Assembly (NCBI GenBank): GCA_949292945.1
Contig: CASFAX010000002.1
Location: 61,519-125,518 of the forward strand
Reading direction: 5' to 3'
Source: an uncultured Bacillota bacterium
GTDB taxonomy: Bacteria; Bacillota; Clostridia; Peptostreptococcales; Anaerovoracaceae
DNA: 64,000 bases
Part shown: piece after piece, positions 26,143 through 35,258 of the stretch
Numbering within the stretch: the first letter of the stretch is position 1
Layout: each line of letters starts with the position of its first letter
The notes under the pieces: generated by a model
The model's input: only the letters and a program-made list of their open reading frames with translations
Databases searched by the model: none
What the model was told of the DNA's origin: nothing
Translations under genes and position numbers: made by a program

Positions 26143-27081
26143 TACGTCAGGATAGAGACCCTTGTCCTTCATGGCCTGAAGGGCGTCTACCACTGTCTGC
26201 TTATCCTCTTTGTACGTAACGCCGTACCATCTATCCCGGGAACGAAGAACTCTGACCCGGGCTTTTTCTTCCTTTAACAGCGTGTCTACGACGCCGGGCA
26301 GGAAATATTCACCCTTTAACGGGTTGGTTTTCAGAGCTTCGTCCAGGAATTCCGGAAACCTTTTCACCATCTCCGCCATCATGTCCTTTGAAAATCCCCA
26401 GAAGTTCATGGAAACCACCGTGTCTTCAGGAAGGGCCGTCCAGCTTTCGCCGTCTTCTGTATACTGTATCTTTCCATCCCGTCTCATTATCTTCGTTCTT
26501 TCCACTATGTCTTTCAGGTATCCGCCGTCATTAACGTCGCATATCCCTCTTGACACGTGGCCGTTTTCCGTGATGGTGTTCTTAAGCTCGTAGCCTATCA
26601 TGCAAAAATCGTAAGGTGACGGCTCCGCTCCCGCAGCTTCTTCCTTTGCCGCCTCTTCGGCTGACCTTTCCAGAAAGTCGTACATGTTCTGAAAAGCTCC
26701 CGGGCCGTAGTAGTCGTCAGCGTTTATCACGGCAAAAGGCCCGTTTACCAGATGTCTTGCGCTCATGACGGCGTGACACGTCCCCCATGGCTTTTCTCTC
26801 CCTTCCGGAACGTCGTAACCTTCCGGAATATCCTCAAGCTTCTGAAACACATACTGCACGTTCATGTGTTTCCCCGCTCTCTCGTCTATGATGGCTCTGA
26901 AATCTTCCTCGTTTTCTTCTTTTATGACGAATATCACGTCCTCAAAACCCGCCATCATGGCGTCGTAGAGGGAAAAATCCAGTATTATTTCTCCCTTGTC
27001 ACTTACAGGGTCTATCTGCTTCAGTCCCCCGTAACGGCTGCCCATTCCCGCAGCCATAATAATCAGAACCGGTTTATTCAT
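26131..27081 (-). CDS. Nucleotidyltransferase, sugar-phosphate type
   Basis: A 316-residue NTP-transferase-fold protein. The N-terminal LIIMAAGMGSRYGGLKQID is the nucleotide-binding signature of sugar-1-phosphate nucleotidyltransferases, and FAVINADDYYG supplies the metal-binding aspartates. The exact sugar and nucleotide cannot be read from sequence. It is convergent with the HAD phosphatase gene and overlaps it by 12 bases. A weak AAAGGAA site precedes the ATG. Confidence 0.82.
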   Translation of the reverse strand: MNKPVLIIMAAGMGSRYGGLKQIDPVSDKGEIILDFSLYDAMMAGFEDVIFVIKEENEEDFRAIIDERAGKHMNVQYVFQKLEDIPEGYDVPEGREKPWGTCHAVMSARHLVNGPFAVINADDYYGPGAFQNMYDFLERSAEEAAKEEAAGAEPSPYDFCMIGYELKNTITENGHVSRGICDVNDGGYLKDIVERTKIMRRDGKIQYTEDGESWTALPEDTVVSMNFWGFSKDMMAEMVKRFPEFLDEALKTNPLKGEYFLPGVVDTLLKEEKARVRVLRSRDRWYGVTYKEDKQTVVDALQAMKDKGLYPDVLWK

Positions 27082-27126
27082 TTTCCGCTATTCCTTTCAT
27101 TTTCTGTGCTTTCCATACTTTCTATT

Positions 27127-27657
27127 TTAAAGGGCCGTACCTTTCTTCGGCACGAACATCCCGGACATGTCGGTCTTTTCAAGCTTTAAAAGGGCTACCT
27201 TCCTCTCTATGCCGCCGCCGTATCCCGTAAGGCTGCCGTTTTTACCCACGACCCGGTGGCAAGGCACTATGAGAGAAATGGGGTTATGTCCCACCGCTCC
27301 TCCAACCGCCTGAGCGCATGGCTTCTTTCCGGTTTTCTCTGAAATTCTGCCGGCGATGTCCCCGTAGGTCGCGGTTTTTCCGTAAGGTATCTTCAACATC
27401 TCTTCCATGACCATGGCGGCAAAATCTGAAACGTCATAGGAAATCTCTGGGGTAAATCCGGGATCTCTTCCGTCAAAATACGCATCAAGCCATCTCTTCG
27501 TCTCTGCGAAAACAGGCAGCTCCTTTTCCTCATATTCCCCGTCTTCCGGTATATCCGCATATCTGTGCTTTTCAAACCACAGTCCTGTCAGCGCCTTTCC
27601 GTCGCTCTTCAACGTGATTTCACCCAGCGGTGAGCTATATTTACACAGGTAATCCAT
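27127..27657 (-). CDS. ogt: Methylated-DNA--protein-cysteine methyltransferase
   Basis: A 176-residue O6-alkylguanine repair protein. The suicidal active site is IVPCHRVVGKNGSLTGYGGG with the PCHRV cysteine, preceded by the helix-turn-helix region IPYGKTATYGDIA. It transfers the alkyl group from damaged guanine to its own cysteine. The N-terminal domain is of the short Ogt type without an Ada-like regulatory part. GAGGAGG precedes the ATG. It lies 45 bases upstream of the nucleotidyltransferase gene on the same strand. Confidence 0.93.
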   Translation of the reverse strand: MDYLCKYSSPLGEITLKSDGKALTGLWFEKHRYADIPEDGEYEEKELPVFAETKRWLDAYFDGRDPGFTPEISYDVSDFAAMVMEEMLKIPYGKTATYGDIAGRISEKTGKKPCAQAVGGAVGHNPISLIVPCHRVVGKNGSLTGYGGGIERKVALLKLEKTDMSGMFVPKKGTAL

Positions 27658-27722
27658 TGTTTACATCCTCCTCTTGTACCGGATATTATACAACATGTTT
27701 CGACGGGAGTACAGGGGAAATG

Positions 27723-27751
27723 TTGAGGACATGCGGTCTTTGTGATAAAAT
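27723..27751 (+). promoter_or_regulatory. Promoter of the 52-residue small protein gene
   Basis: -35 TTGAGG (27723-27728), 17-bp spacer, -10 TAAAAT (27746-27751). It lies between the divergent ogt and small-protein genes. Confidence 0.5.
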
Positions 27752-27788
27752 AGTTACAGCACATTTTGTAAAAAGGAGAGATTAAACG

Positions 27789-27947
27789 ATGAGAGAATGG
27801 ATAGAAAAGTACGAGCTTCACTTCGAGGAGCAGTTTCCTCTTTTCTACTGCCAGAGCAACAAGATGGAGGACGAGGAAATTATTGAGATTATAAAAAATG
27901 CCATAGAAAACGACGAGGAATATAAGCCTGACATCGTTTTCATATAG
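27789..27947 (+). CDS. Conserved-looking acidic small protein, 52 residues
   Basis: An open frame with ATG at 27789 and stop TAG at 27945-27947 encodes 52 residues beginning MREWIEKYELHFEEQF and ending PDIVFI. It has an excellent AAGGAGAG site at 8-base spacing and its own promoter, and the protein is strongly acidic with amphipathic helices and no membrane segment. The next gene starts 32 bases later, so they are probably cotranscribed. No function is recognised. Confidence 0.7.
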   Translation: MREWIEKYELHFEEQFPLFYCQSNKMEDEEIIEIIKNAIENDEEYKPDIVFI

Positions 27948-27979
27948 ACTTTCAGCCTTTGACAAAGGAGGTTTTACCG

Positions 27980-28528
27980 ATGATTAAGAAAATGGAAGAT
28001 GCAGAGCGTGATACCGCTTTAAGAGTCGCCGACCTGATGGCAGCGGCAGCCCGTACGGCCCCTAAGGCCAGCGGCAAGGACAAGGTCGTTACCGTAATCG
28101 TAACCGGCGATGACATGATGGCTCTTGCCGACGAGACGGAAAAAGCCGGAAGGGAATACGGCGAGGACTTCTTTATCCGGGATGCCAATAACGTGAGAAA
28201 CAGCCACTGCGTCGTAGTTATCGGCGTAGTTTCCGAGCCTTTTGGAATCGGCAACTGCGGCATGTGCGGCTTCAAGAACTGCGCGGAAATGAAGAAGGCC
28301 GGCGCAAACTGTGCGTTTAACGTAAGCGACCTGGGAATAGCTGTAGGTTCAGCCGTTTCAGTTGCAGCAGACCACCGCATAGATAATCGCGTTATGTTTT
28401 CAGTAGGCCGCGGAGCTGTCAGAATGGGACTTTTCCCTGAAGATGTAAGAGTAGCTTACGCAATTCCTCTCTACACCGGTTCCAAGAGCATATACTTTGA
28501 CAGAAATCCGGGAGCAGTGCTCAGATAG
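27980..28528 (+). CDS. DUF2148 ferredoxin-like iron-sulfur protein
   Basis: A 182-residue protein of the DUF2148 family, common in anaerobes. A cysteine cluster GNCGMCGFKNCAEM (about residues 92-105) with a later Cys (GANCAF) forms a likely [4Fe-4S] site, and the C-terminus contains the family's SAVSVAADHRIDNR segment. The ATG at 27980 has an AAAGGAGG site. Its role is not established; redox or metal-related functions are assumed for the family. Confidence 0.85.
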   Translation: MIKKMEDAERDTALRVADLMAAAARTAPKASGKDKVVTVIVTGDDMMALADETEKAGREYGEDFFIRDANNVRNSHCVVVIGVVSEPFGIGNCGMCGFKNCAEMKKAGANCAFNVSDLGIAVGSAVSVAADHRIDNRVMFSVGRGAVRMGLFPEDVRVAYAIPLYTGSKSIYFDRNPGAVLR

Positions 28529-28857
28529 GCAGCCGCTGGAAAATCTCTCGGCATGAGACGGCCGGTACTCGGAAATCACCCAAAAAAGAGGAAATCCGAG
28601 CTCGAAAATACTACTAAAACGCAGAAATGTACATAAATACGAGCACAAGCAGGCCCGAATCAGCAGCTCCGGTGCTACTATCTGGTGACGTATCTAGAAA
28701 ATCCGAGCATTTTTGAGCTCGGATTTTTGATTTTTATGCTGGATTGCGAGCACGTGCGACATTCGTAGCACGCGCGGCATTTGCAGTCTGTGCAAGCAGT
28801 ATTTGCAAGCCTCCGCAGTATCTCTCGGCTTCCATAGCACTTGCAGAGCTTTCACCG
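28529..28857. other. Non-coding interval with inverted GAGC/GCTC motifs
   Basis: No gene is supported here. The sequence holds several TCCGAGC/GCTCGGA motifs; the last pair forms the terminator at 28698-28735. The segment 28740-28857 has no feature I can name, although short GCA/TGC-rich words recur in it. Confidence 0.5.
28698..28735. terminator. Rho-independent terminator, usable in both directions
   Basis: A perfect 11-bp stem AAAATCCGAGC/GCTCGGATTTT with an 8-base loop is followed by TTTTTGATTTTT on the plus strand; the minus strand also ends in TTTT. It separates the DUF2148 gene from the convergent histidine kinase gene. Confidence 0.75.
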
Positions 28858-29742
28858 CTAAATCCTCACCCTTACCGTCAGCACGCCGTCCCTATACTCT
28901 GCGGTTATTTCACCGCCCATCTTTTCGGTGAGGGTTCTGGCGATGGAAAGGCCCAGTCCTGTGGATTTTCTGGCGGTGTTTACGGTGTAGAACCGGTCGA
29001 AGAGACGGGCTGCCTGAACTTCTGTGAGCCCGGCGGCGTGATTTGAGAAGCTGATGGTTCCGCTGGCTGTCATGGTGACTGTGAGGTCGCCGTCCGAATA
29101 CTTTACGGCGTTGCTTAAGATGTTTCCAAAAACCCGGGAAAGAGCGTTTTCGTTGAGAAGACGCTCTACTTTAATTTCCGGTATTTCTATCTTCGGAGTG
29201 ATTCCATTCTGCTTCAAAACTGCGTAGTATGCTCCTATGCTGCTTTCAAGAACCCGCCCCACATCTACGGTTTCCATGCTGAGTTCTTCCGTTTCTCCCG
29301 TAACTATGGTATATCTGAAAAGCTCCTCGGTCAGGGATTTTAGGGTTTCAGTTCTTTCCTTTATAGCCGCCAGATATTCCCGCCCGGAAGGGGAAACTTC
29401 TTCATCTTTCAAAAGCTCCAGATATCCGTAAATGGAAGTGAGCGGGGTCCTGAGGTCGTGGGATATGTTGGTGATGGCTTCCTTCAGCTCTCGGTCACCG
29501 GTCTCGTAACGGTTATGCTCTTTCCTCAAAACGGTCAGCTGCCTGTTCAAATCATCTGCCAGATAACGAACTTTTTTGTCCCGGGTGGAAATGTCGATGA
29601 GGGTGTTGGTGCCGGACTGAAGCCTTTGTCCGAACTTATCCCGGATTTCGACGATTCCCTTCCTTATCAAAATCAGCTTAACCGTAAGCGCCGCAGAAAG
29701 CAGGGCAAATATTACCGTTGTGACCGAAAGCCAGAATACCAT
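28858..29742 (-). CDS. Sensor histidine kinase of a transporter-linked two-component system
   Basis: A 294-residue kinase with one or at most two N-terminal membrane helices and almost no extracellular part, as in intramembrane-sensing kinases. The H box is ITNISHDLRTPLTSIYGY, the N box NILSNAVKYS, and the G box STGLGLSIARTL. It is the last gene of a four-gene operon with response regulator, ABC ATPase and permease, a layout usually associated with sensing and expelling antimicrobial peptides. The start lies ten bases after the permease stop. Confidence 0.88.
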   Translation of the reverse strand: MVFWLSVTTVIFALLSAALTVKLILIRKGIVEIRDKFGQRLQSGTNTLIDISTRDKKVRYLADDLNRQLTVLRKEHNRYETGDRELKEAITNISHDLRTPLTSIYGYLELLKDEEVSPSGREYLAAIKERTETLKSLTEELFRYTIVTGETEELSMETVDVGRVLESSIGAYYAVLKQNGITPKIEIPEIKVERLLNENALSRVFGNILSNAVKYSDGDLTVTMTASGTISFSNHAAGLTEVQAARLFDRFYTVNTARKSTGLGLSIARTLTEKMGGEITAEYRDGVLTVRVRI

Positions 29743-29752
29743 TTTTCACTCC

Positions 29753-30607
29753 TTATTTAATGTCTTTCTTCCTGAACACTCCTATACCGGCAGCGGTAAA
29801 CGCAGCAGCAAACAGTGCAGAATAACCCATCCACTTGTACAAAGTACCTGCTTCCTCGACCGGTTCGTCCCCGTAACTAAGTGTGGAGACTATAACAGTA
29901 GCCTGCCCGCTCGGGAGAATTTCAAGGCTGGTCTCCATCGCTTTCCTTGCTGCGCCTTCCACATAACCGGGGTTAGGCACCGTTTCCACCGCCGAAAATT
30001 CCCCGTTCGCATCCGTAATGTACCGGTCATAGGTTTCAGGCTCCTGAAGCCTGCCGTTGATATATGCGCTGGCAAATGCCACTCCTATGGCCAGAATAAA
30101 GCACGCCACCACTGACCGCGACCTGCTGCCTATGACAGAGCTTAAAAATACCATCATCGCGGTAAAGGAGGCCGCTATCAACATCCCGCAAATTGCATAA
30201 AGAACGAGAATTTTCACGTCTGTCATGAATTCGCCGCCCTGAGACAATCCTGTAATCAATGTACTTGTATCGTACACGGCGGTAAAAATCAGATTGGCAA
30301 CGCAGCAAACTATGAAATTGGAAAAATATATGCTGAGCCTGCCGTGACCCACGATAAGCTTATTTCTCATGGTTCCGTCGCTGTATTCTGTTCCAAGAAA
30401 AAGCCCCGTGAAGCACGCGGATACCACACCCGAAAGCAAGGAAAAGCTCAGGAACTGGCTGTCTATATAAAACGTCGCTCCGTCCATTTTGTCAAGGACC
30501 CCCGGTGTTCCCTGCAAGATTCCGAAAACCGCCGCAAAAATCACCACTCCGTAAAAGACTTTGTTCTTAAAGAGACGTGCAAAGCCTGCATTTACAAGTC
30601 TGCTCAT
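29753..30607 (-). CDS. ABC-2-type permease
   Basis: A 284-residue membrane protein with about six helices and an extracellular loop (about residues 190-235), of the ABC-2/BcrB-like type. It starts inside the stop of the ATPase gene (ATGA overlap at 30604-30607), which shows coupling. With the BcrA-like ATPase it should form an exporter for a peptide or lipid-linked target. Confidence 0.82.
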   Translation of the reverse strand: MSRLVNAGFARLFKNKVFYGVVIFAAVFGILQGTPGVLDKMDGATFYIDSQFLSFSLLSGVVSACFTGLFLGTEYSDGTMRNKLIVGHGRLSIYFSNFIVCCVANLIFTAVYDTSTLITGLSQGGEFMTDVKILVLYAICGMLIAASFTAMMVFLSSVIGSRSRSVVACFILAIGVAFASAYINGRLQEPETYDRYITDANGEFSAVETVPNPGYVEGAARKAMETSLEILPSGQATVIVSTLSYGDEPVEEAGTLYKWMGYSALFAAAFTAAGIGVFRKKDIK

Positions 30608-31533
30608 GACCGCGCCTCCTTCCCTTCGCTCTGCTCTCCGATGAGGGAAAGATAGTAGCTTTCAAGGCTTTCGTCCCTTTCCTGCATAGTGTATATTTCT
30701 CCGCCTTCTTCCGCCATGAGAGACGAAAGATCCGAAACATTCACCTGAGCAAAGACGTCAGCCTCGCTGTCCGAAATGACGGTGTAGTCCACTTTTTCTC
30801 TGTCCAGCACTCTTGCAAGGGCGGAAACATCCGATACCTTTACGCGAACGCACTTGCGGCAGGACTTTTCCAGTTCATCAGCGCTTATCTCCTTTACCAT
30901 TCTGCCGCTGTCGATGAAACCGTAATGAGTTGCCAGCCTGGAAAGCTCGTCCAGTATGTGGCTTGAAATGAGAACTGTAATTCCGTATTCACGGTTGAGC
31001 TTAAGTATCAGCTCTCTCATCTCGATTATGCCCTGTGGGTCAAGGCCGTTGGCTGGTTCGTCGAGCACCAGAAAGTCCGGGTTTCCTGCAAGGGCCACGG
31101 CGATTCCAAGTCTCTGCCTCATTCCCAGGGAGAAATTCTTCGCCTTCTTCTTCCCCGTGCCTGAAAGACCCACGAGAGCCAGCAGCTCGTCTATGCCCTT
31201 AAACGAAGGAAGCCCCAGAATCCTGTACTGCTCCTTCAGATTTTCTTCAGCCGTCATTTCCGAATATATGGCCGGCGTCTCGATAACTGCGCCCATCCTT
31301 CTTCGCGACTCTTTGACGGCTTTGTCGCCGCTTCTTATACCGTAAATTTCATATTCTCCGCCGTCGAGCCTCTGCAGTCCGCAGATGAGGCGTATGAGGG
31401 TAGTCTTTCCGGCTCCGTTTTTTCCGACAAAACCGTATATTGCTCCCTTCGGCACGCTCATGGTAAAGCCGTCCAGGGCCTTGAAGCTGCCATATTTCTT
31501 TGTCAGATTTCTGACGTTCAAAATGTACTCCAT
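30604..31533 (-). CDS. ABC transporter ATPase, BcrA-like
   Basis: A 309-residue ATPase: Walker A GKNGAGKTT (about 38), signature SLGMRQRLGIA, Walker B FLVLDEPANGLDP, H-loop ISSH. The ~90-residue C-terminal extension is typical of BcrA-type drug and bacitracin exporters. It overlaps the permease gene by four bases and follows the response regulator gene by 82 bases. An AGGAGG site precedes the ATG. Confidence 0.9.
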   Translation of the reverse strand: MEYILNVRNLTKKYGSFKALDGFTMSVPKGAIYGFVGKNGAGKTTLIRLICGLQRLDGGEYEIYGIRSGDKAVKESRRRMGAVIETPAIYSEMTAEENLKEQYRILGLPSFKGIDELLALVGLSGTGKKKAKNFSLGMRQRLGIAVALAGNPDFLVLDEPANGLDPQGIIEMRELILKLNREYGITVLISSHILDELSRLATHYGFIDSGRMVKEISADELEKSCRKCVRVKVSDVSALARVLDREKVDYTVISDSEADVFAQVNVSDLSSLMAEEGGEIYTMQERDESLESYYLSLIGEQSEGKEARS

Positions 31534-31615
31534 TGGTTACCTCCTTTTCTGACATGAATTTTACTCTCCGCCAGTATGGAAACGGTAAAGAAAAGAGTAA
31601 ATAAAGAGTTAAGAT

Positions 31616-32281
31616 TTATTTCTCCTTCATTTTGAACCCTATACCCCATACGGTCTCTATGTAGTCCCTGCCCGATACATCTCTCAGTTTCTTCCTCAGA
31701 TTGCTCACGTGAACCTTGAGGGAGCTTTCCACGCAGTCCGGTGTGTCCTCGCTGATTTTGTCCAAAAGAATGCTCTTTGTGATGACCTGTCTCGGATTTT
31801 CCATCAAAAGCTTCAGAATTGCAAACTCAGTCTTTGTCAGGCGAACCTCCCGTCCCGAAACTTGAACCTGCCATGTCCCCGGCATCAGCACAATGTCGTC
31901 AAAAGTCAGCATGCCTGTTTCGCCGGCCGCCCCGGATTTTCTGAGCTGAACGGCAATCCTGGCCAGAAGCTCCTCTATGTCAAAAGGTTTCGTGATATAG
32001 TCTGCGGCGCCTCCCATAAGCATGCCCACTTTGTCCTTTACGTCCACCTTGGCGCTCATGACGATTACGGGAACTCCCTCTATCTCAGGGAGAACTTCTT
32101 CTCCCGAAAGTCCCGGCAGCATGAGGTCCAGGAGAATGAGGTCAGGTTTTTCCACGGACAAAAACAGCAGCGCTTCGGTTCCCGAGTAGGCGTGGGAAAC
32201 CCTGTAGCCCGCCTTTGTCAAAACCCTGTCCAGCATCTTGTTTATGTTTACATCGTCGTCGATTATTAGGATGTGGTGCAT
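31616..32281 (-). CDS. OmpR-family response regulator
   Basis: A 221-residue regulator. The receiver domain (about 1-115) has the acidic pocket DDD near residue 8, the phospho-accepting LILLDLMLPG and the conserved Lys in DYITKPF. A winged-helix effector follows (about 128-220). The ATG at 32281 is chosen for its GGAGAAC site; twelve more open codons upstream look like leader. It is first in the operon and probably controls it. Confidence 0.9.
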   Translation of the reverse strand: MHHILIIDDDVNINKMLDRVLTKAGYRVSHAYSGTEALLFLSVEKPDLILLDLMLPGLSGEEVLPEIEGVPVIVMSAKVDVKDKVGMLMGGAADYITKPFDIEELLARIAVQLRKSGAAGETGMLTFDDIVLMPGTWQVQVSGREVRLTKTEFAILKLLMENPRQVITKSILLDKISEDTPDCVESSLKVHVSNLRKKLRDVSGRDYIETVWGIGFKMKEK

Positions 32282-32318
32282 TTTGTTAGTTCTCCTCCGG
32301 TCTGTTCGTTTCTCCACA

Positions 32319-32346
32319 TATATACAGCTAAGATAATATCTGTCAA
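32319..32346 (-). promoter_or_regulatory. Promoter of the response regulator/ABC operon with dyad
   Basis: On the minus strand, -35 TTGACA (32346-32341), 16-bp spacer, -10 TATATA (32324-32319). The spacer region has an imperfect 20-bp dyad (ACAG...CTGT, 14 of 20 positions symmetric) that could bind the regulator. Confidence 0.6.
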
Positions 32347-32533
32347 ATATTACAGTACCTGAAACCTATTGTCATTCGGATATATTATAGTCAGGGGGCG
32401 TTTCTCCTGTCAATTTATTTACGAGGAAGTTCAGGCAGTTGTAAGAAAACCAGACATGCACGAAAATACAGATTCATATAGCCGGTTTTCGCACGAAAGT
32501 GCAAATATGCTTAATTCCCTTCCCTAAAAAGCA

Positions 32534-32570
32534 GCGGTGCAGCACCTGGCTGCACCGCCATAAATTTTTT
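32534..32570. terminator. Terminator downstream of proC, sharing 20 bases with a distant one
   Basis: A 9-bp stem GCGGTGCAG/CTGCACCGC with a 7-base loop is followed by CATAAATTTTTT on the plus strand and GCTTTTTAGG on the minus strand. It lies about 85 bp beyond the proC stop. The 20 bases at 32551-32570 are identical to 48351-48370. The rest of 32347-32652 has no gene that I can support. Confidence 0.75.
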
Positions 32571-32652
32571 CCCAAGTCTTATTCAGCCTGTACTTCGGAG
32601 AAGTACAGCGCAGCGTGCCGGACTCTCGCGTCAAAACAGAACGCAGCCAGAC

Positions 32653-33462
32653 CTAAATCTTCCCGTTGACCTTGTTCTCTATCTGGTCAATGGCATCTAT
32701 CAGAGAGAATCTGAAGCCGTTTTTCTCAAGAGCGGCGACGCCCACTATAGTGGTTCCTGCCGGCGAACATACGGCATCTTTCATCTGACCCGGATGATCT
32801 CCGGATGCAAGAGCCATTTTACCGGTACCGGCGAGCATCTGAGCTATGAGCTTATATACTACCGGCCGTGTAAGTCCGTGCTTGCAGCCTGCATCTCCCA
32901 GAGCTTCCATAAACATGGAAACGAAGGCGGGAGAGCATCCCGCAATGACCCCTGCAATTCCCATATGCTCTCTGTCGAGCCACATGAAGGTGCCAAGATT
33001 TTCCAAAAGCTTCTGAACGAAGACCTTCTCGTCGTCCGTCAGCGTATTTTCCTCTTCACAGATGAATATGCCTTCGCATACTGATACAGGGGTATTTGGA
33101 GCTGTTGCGACGCAGTGAGATTCCGGAAGGATTTCTGAAAGGGTGTCGCAGTATATGTTAGCTGCAAGGGAAATGACAACTTTGCCTTTCAGCGCGTCCT
33201 TTACGGGAGACATCACGTCTTTTACCATGTAAGGCTTGACTCCGATGAACACTACATCGCATGTTTCGCACACCTCGAGAGCGGTCTCGCAGGCGTGAAT
33301 TCCCTGAACTCCGGCTTTTGATTTAAGATTCTCAAAGTGTTTTGCAGTAGCGTATATCTGCTCCGGCTTTATGGCGCCGGAGAGCATCAGTCCTTTTCCT
33401 GTTGCTCCTGCCATATTGCCGTAGCCGATGAATCCTATTTTAACTGTGCTTAAGTCTAACAT
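32653..33462 (-). CDS. proC: Pyrroline-5-carboxylate reductase
   Basis: A 269-residue NAD(P)H-dependent reductase that makes proline from pyrroline-5-carboxylate. The Rossmann motif IGFIGYGNMAGA is at the N-terminus, and the C-terminal ALASGDHPGQMKDAVCSPAGTT matches the family's DxPxxLrdxVtSPgGtT signature (written here in part). GGAGG precedes the ATG. It is followed by a terminator and preceded by an aminopeptidase gene 25 bases away on the same strand. Confidence 0.93.
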   Translation of the reverse strand: MLDLSTVKIGFIGYGNMAGATGKGLMLSGAIKPEQIYATAKHFENLKSKAGVQGIHACETALEVCETCDVVFIGVKPYMVKDVMSPVKDALKGKVVISLAANIYCDTLSEILPESHCVATAPNTPVSVCEGIFICEEENTLTDDEKVFVQKLLENLGTFMWLDREHMGIAGVIAGCSPAFVSMFMEALGDAGCKHGLTRPVVYKLIAQMLAGTGKMALASGDHPGQMKDAVCSPAGTTIVGVAALEKNGFRFSLIDAIDQIENKVNGKI

Positions 33463-33487
33463 TTCCGTTTTCCTCCAGACTTTCCCC

Positions 33488-35236
33488 TTACATCTCCGCC
33501 GTGGCTTCCTTCAGCCATTTGCGCACGTCCTCGTCCACCAGAGGGCTGATTTTGTCGTAAACCGTCTTATGATAGTCGTTGAGCCATGCGAGTTCTTCCT
33601 CTGTCAGCATGGATTTGTCTATGCCGTCCCTGTCGAAAGGACAGTAGGTGATAGGCTCGAAGGCTAGCATACCGTCGGGTTTTTCAACGCAGAGTATTTC
33701 GTTTTCGTGGCGTATTCCGAACTCGCCTTCTATGTAAACTCCCGGCTCGTCGGATGTTATCATACCAGGCTCTATAACGGTGGTTCCACGGGAGCTGATG
33801 TTGTTAGGGCCTTCGTGGACGCTGAGAAGGTGCCCCACACCGTGGCCTGTTCCGTGGTTGAAATCGAGGCCTTCGTCCTTCATAGGCTTCCTGCATATAG
33901 CGTCGAGGGCGACTCCGTCGGTACCCGGCTTAAACTGAGCCATGGAGAGATCGATGTGGCTTCTGAGAACAAGGGTGAAGTACTTTTTCATCTTGTCCGT
34001 TATGGGGCCCATGACAAAGGTTCTGGTTATGTCTGTGGTGCCGTCTTCGTACTGGCCGCCTGAATCGACCAGAAGGAAGCCCTCCGGTTTTATCTCTGAC
34101 TCGCTGCCTTTCTTTGCGGAGTAGTGGCAGAGGGCGGCGTTCGGACCGTAGCCGGAAATGGTGGTGAAGCTGAGGTCTTTAAAGCCTTTTCTCGCTCTCC
34201 GGCAGTTTTCAAGATAATCCGAGGCGGTGATTTCGGTCTGCGGGCCCTCCTTTAAAGCCTTTGTCTTAAGCCAGTACATGAAGTTTACCATTGCCGCGCC
34301 GTCTTCAAGGTGGGCGTGGAGGGTGCTCTCTATTTCGGCAGGATTCTTCACGGCCTTTAGAATTTCAGCAGGGGATTTTTCGTCTATGACCCTGACGCCG
34401 GAATTCAGGCTTTTTATGAGAGCGTATGACGCATCTACGCAGTTTGTGAGAAGGGATTTTCCGGAAGGAACGTCCTTAATGTCTTCATATATTTCAAAGT
34501 AATCCCGAATCTCCACTCCGCCGGGAACTATGGCGGAATCCAGAGCATCCTTAAACACGTAGAGCTTTACGGAATCTTTTGAAATGAGGGTGAAGGCGAA
34601 AAATACAGGGGTGTTTTCGACGTCGTCTCCACGCATGTTGAAAAGCCATGCCGTCTCTTCAAGCTTTGTGATTAGATAGTAGTCGGCGTTTTTTCCGGAC
34701 AAAATCTGCCGAATCTCGGAAAGCTTTTCTTCAAATGTCTTTCCCGTAACCGAAAGAGGGAGAGCATATATAGCTGCGCCCTTAAGGGCAGGTCTGTCTG
34801 TCCAGATTTCATCTGCAAGGTCTCTGTCATAGACGATTCTGCCGCCTTTGTCTGCCATTATCTTTTCATATCCTGCTCCGAGAGTGTCGCTTACCACTCT
34901 TCCGTCGAAGGCGAGGGTCTGACCTTCCGAAATGTTTTCCCTGAGAAATTCCTCTATGGTAGGAACTCCCGACTCGTTCATCTTCATTAAATCGACTCCG
35001 GAGCCTGAAAGTTCTTTTGCTGCCTGGATGAAGTATCTGCCGTCAGTCCAGAGGTACGCGCCGCTTTCGGTAACGAGAAGAGTTCCAGCTGAACCGGTGA
35101 ATCCCGAAACGTATCTGCGGAATTTGAAGTAGTCGTTTACGTATTCCGACCCGTGAAAATCCGTAGTCGGGATGATGTAAGCGTCGATACCGTGCTTTTT
35201 CATCGCCTCTCTCAGAGCGATAAGTTCCTGTTTCAT
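33488..35236 (-). CDS. Xaa-Pro aminopeptidase, M24B family
   Basis: A 582-residue aminopeptidase P. Two creatinase-like N-terminal domains (about 1-310) precede the pita-bread catalytic domain with LLVDSGGQYEDGTTDITR (two metal-binding Asp), FNHGTGHGVGH and EPGVYIEGEFGIRHEN. Such cytosolic enzymes release the N-terminal residue before proline, and proximity to proC suggests proline-peptide use. Full length for the large eukaryote-like and clostridial type. The ATG at 35236 has an AAGGAGG site. Confidence 0.93.
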   Translation of the reverse strand: MKQELIALREAMKKHGIDAYIIPTTDFHGSEYVNDYFKFRRYVSGFTGSAGTLLVTESGAYLWTDGRYFIQAAKELSGSGVDLMKMNESGVPTIEEFLRENISEGQTLAFDGRVVSDTLGAGYEKIMADKGGRIVYDRDLADEIWTDRPALKGAAIYALPLSVTGKTFEEKLSEIRQILSGKNADYYLITKLEETAWLFNMRGDDVENTPVFFAFTLISKDSVKLYVFKDALDSAIVPGGVEIRDYFEIYEDIKDVPSGKSLLTNCVDASYALIKSLNSGVRVIDEKSPAEILKAVKNPAEIESTLHAHLEDGAAMVNFMYWLKTKALKEGPQTEITASDYLENCRRARKGFKDLSFTTISGYGPNAALCHYSAKKGSESEIKPEGFLLVDSGGQYEDGTTDITRTFVMGPITDKMKKYFTLVLRSHIDLSMAQFKPGTDGVALDAICRKPMKDEGLDFNHGTGHGVGHLLSVHEGPNNISSRGTTVIEPGMITSDEPGVYIEGEFGIRHENEILCVEKPDGMLAFEPITYCPFDRDGIDKSMLTEEELAWLNDYHKTVYDKISPLVDEDVRKWLKEATAEM

Positions 35237-35258
35237 GGTGAAAAATCCTCCTTATAGT

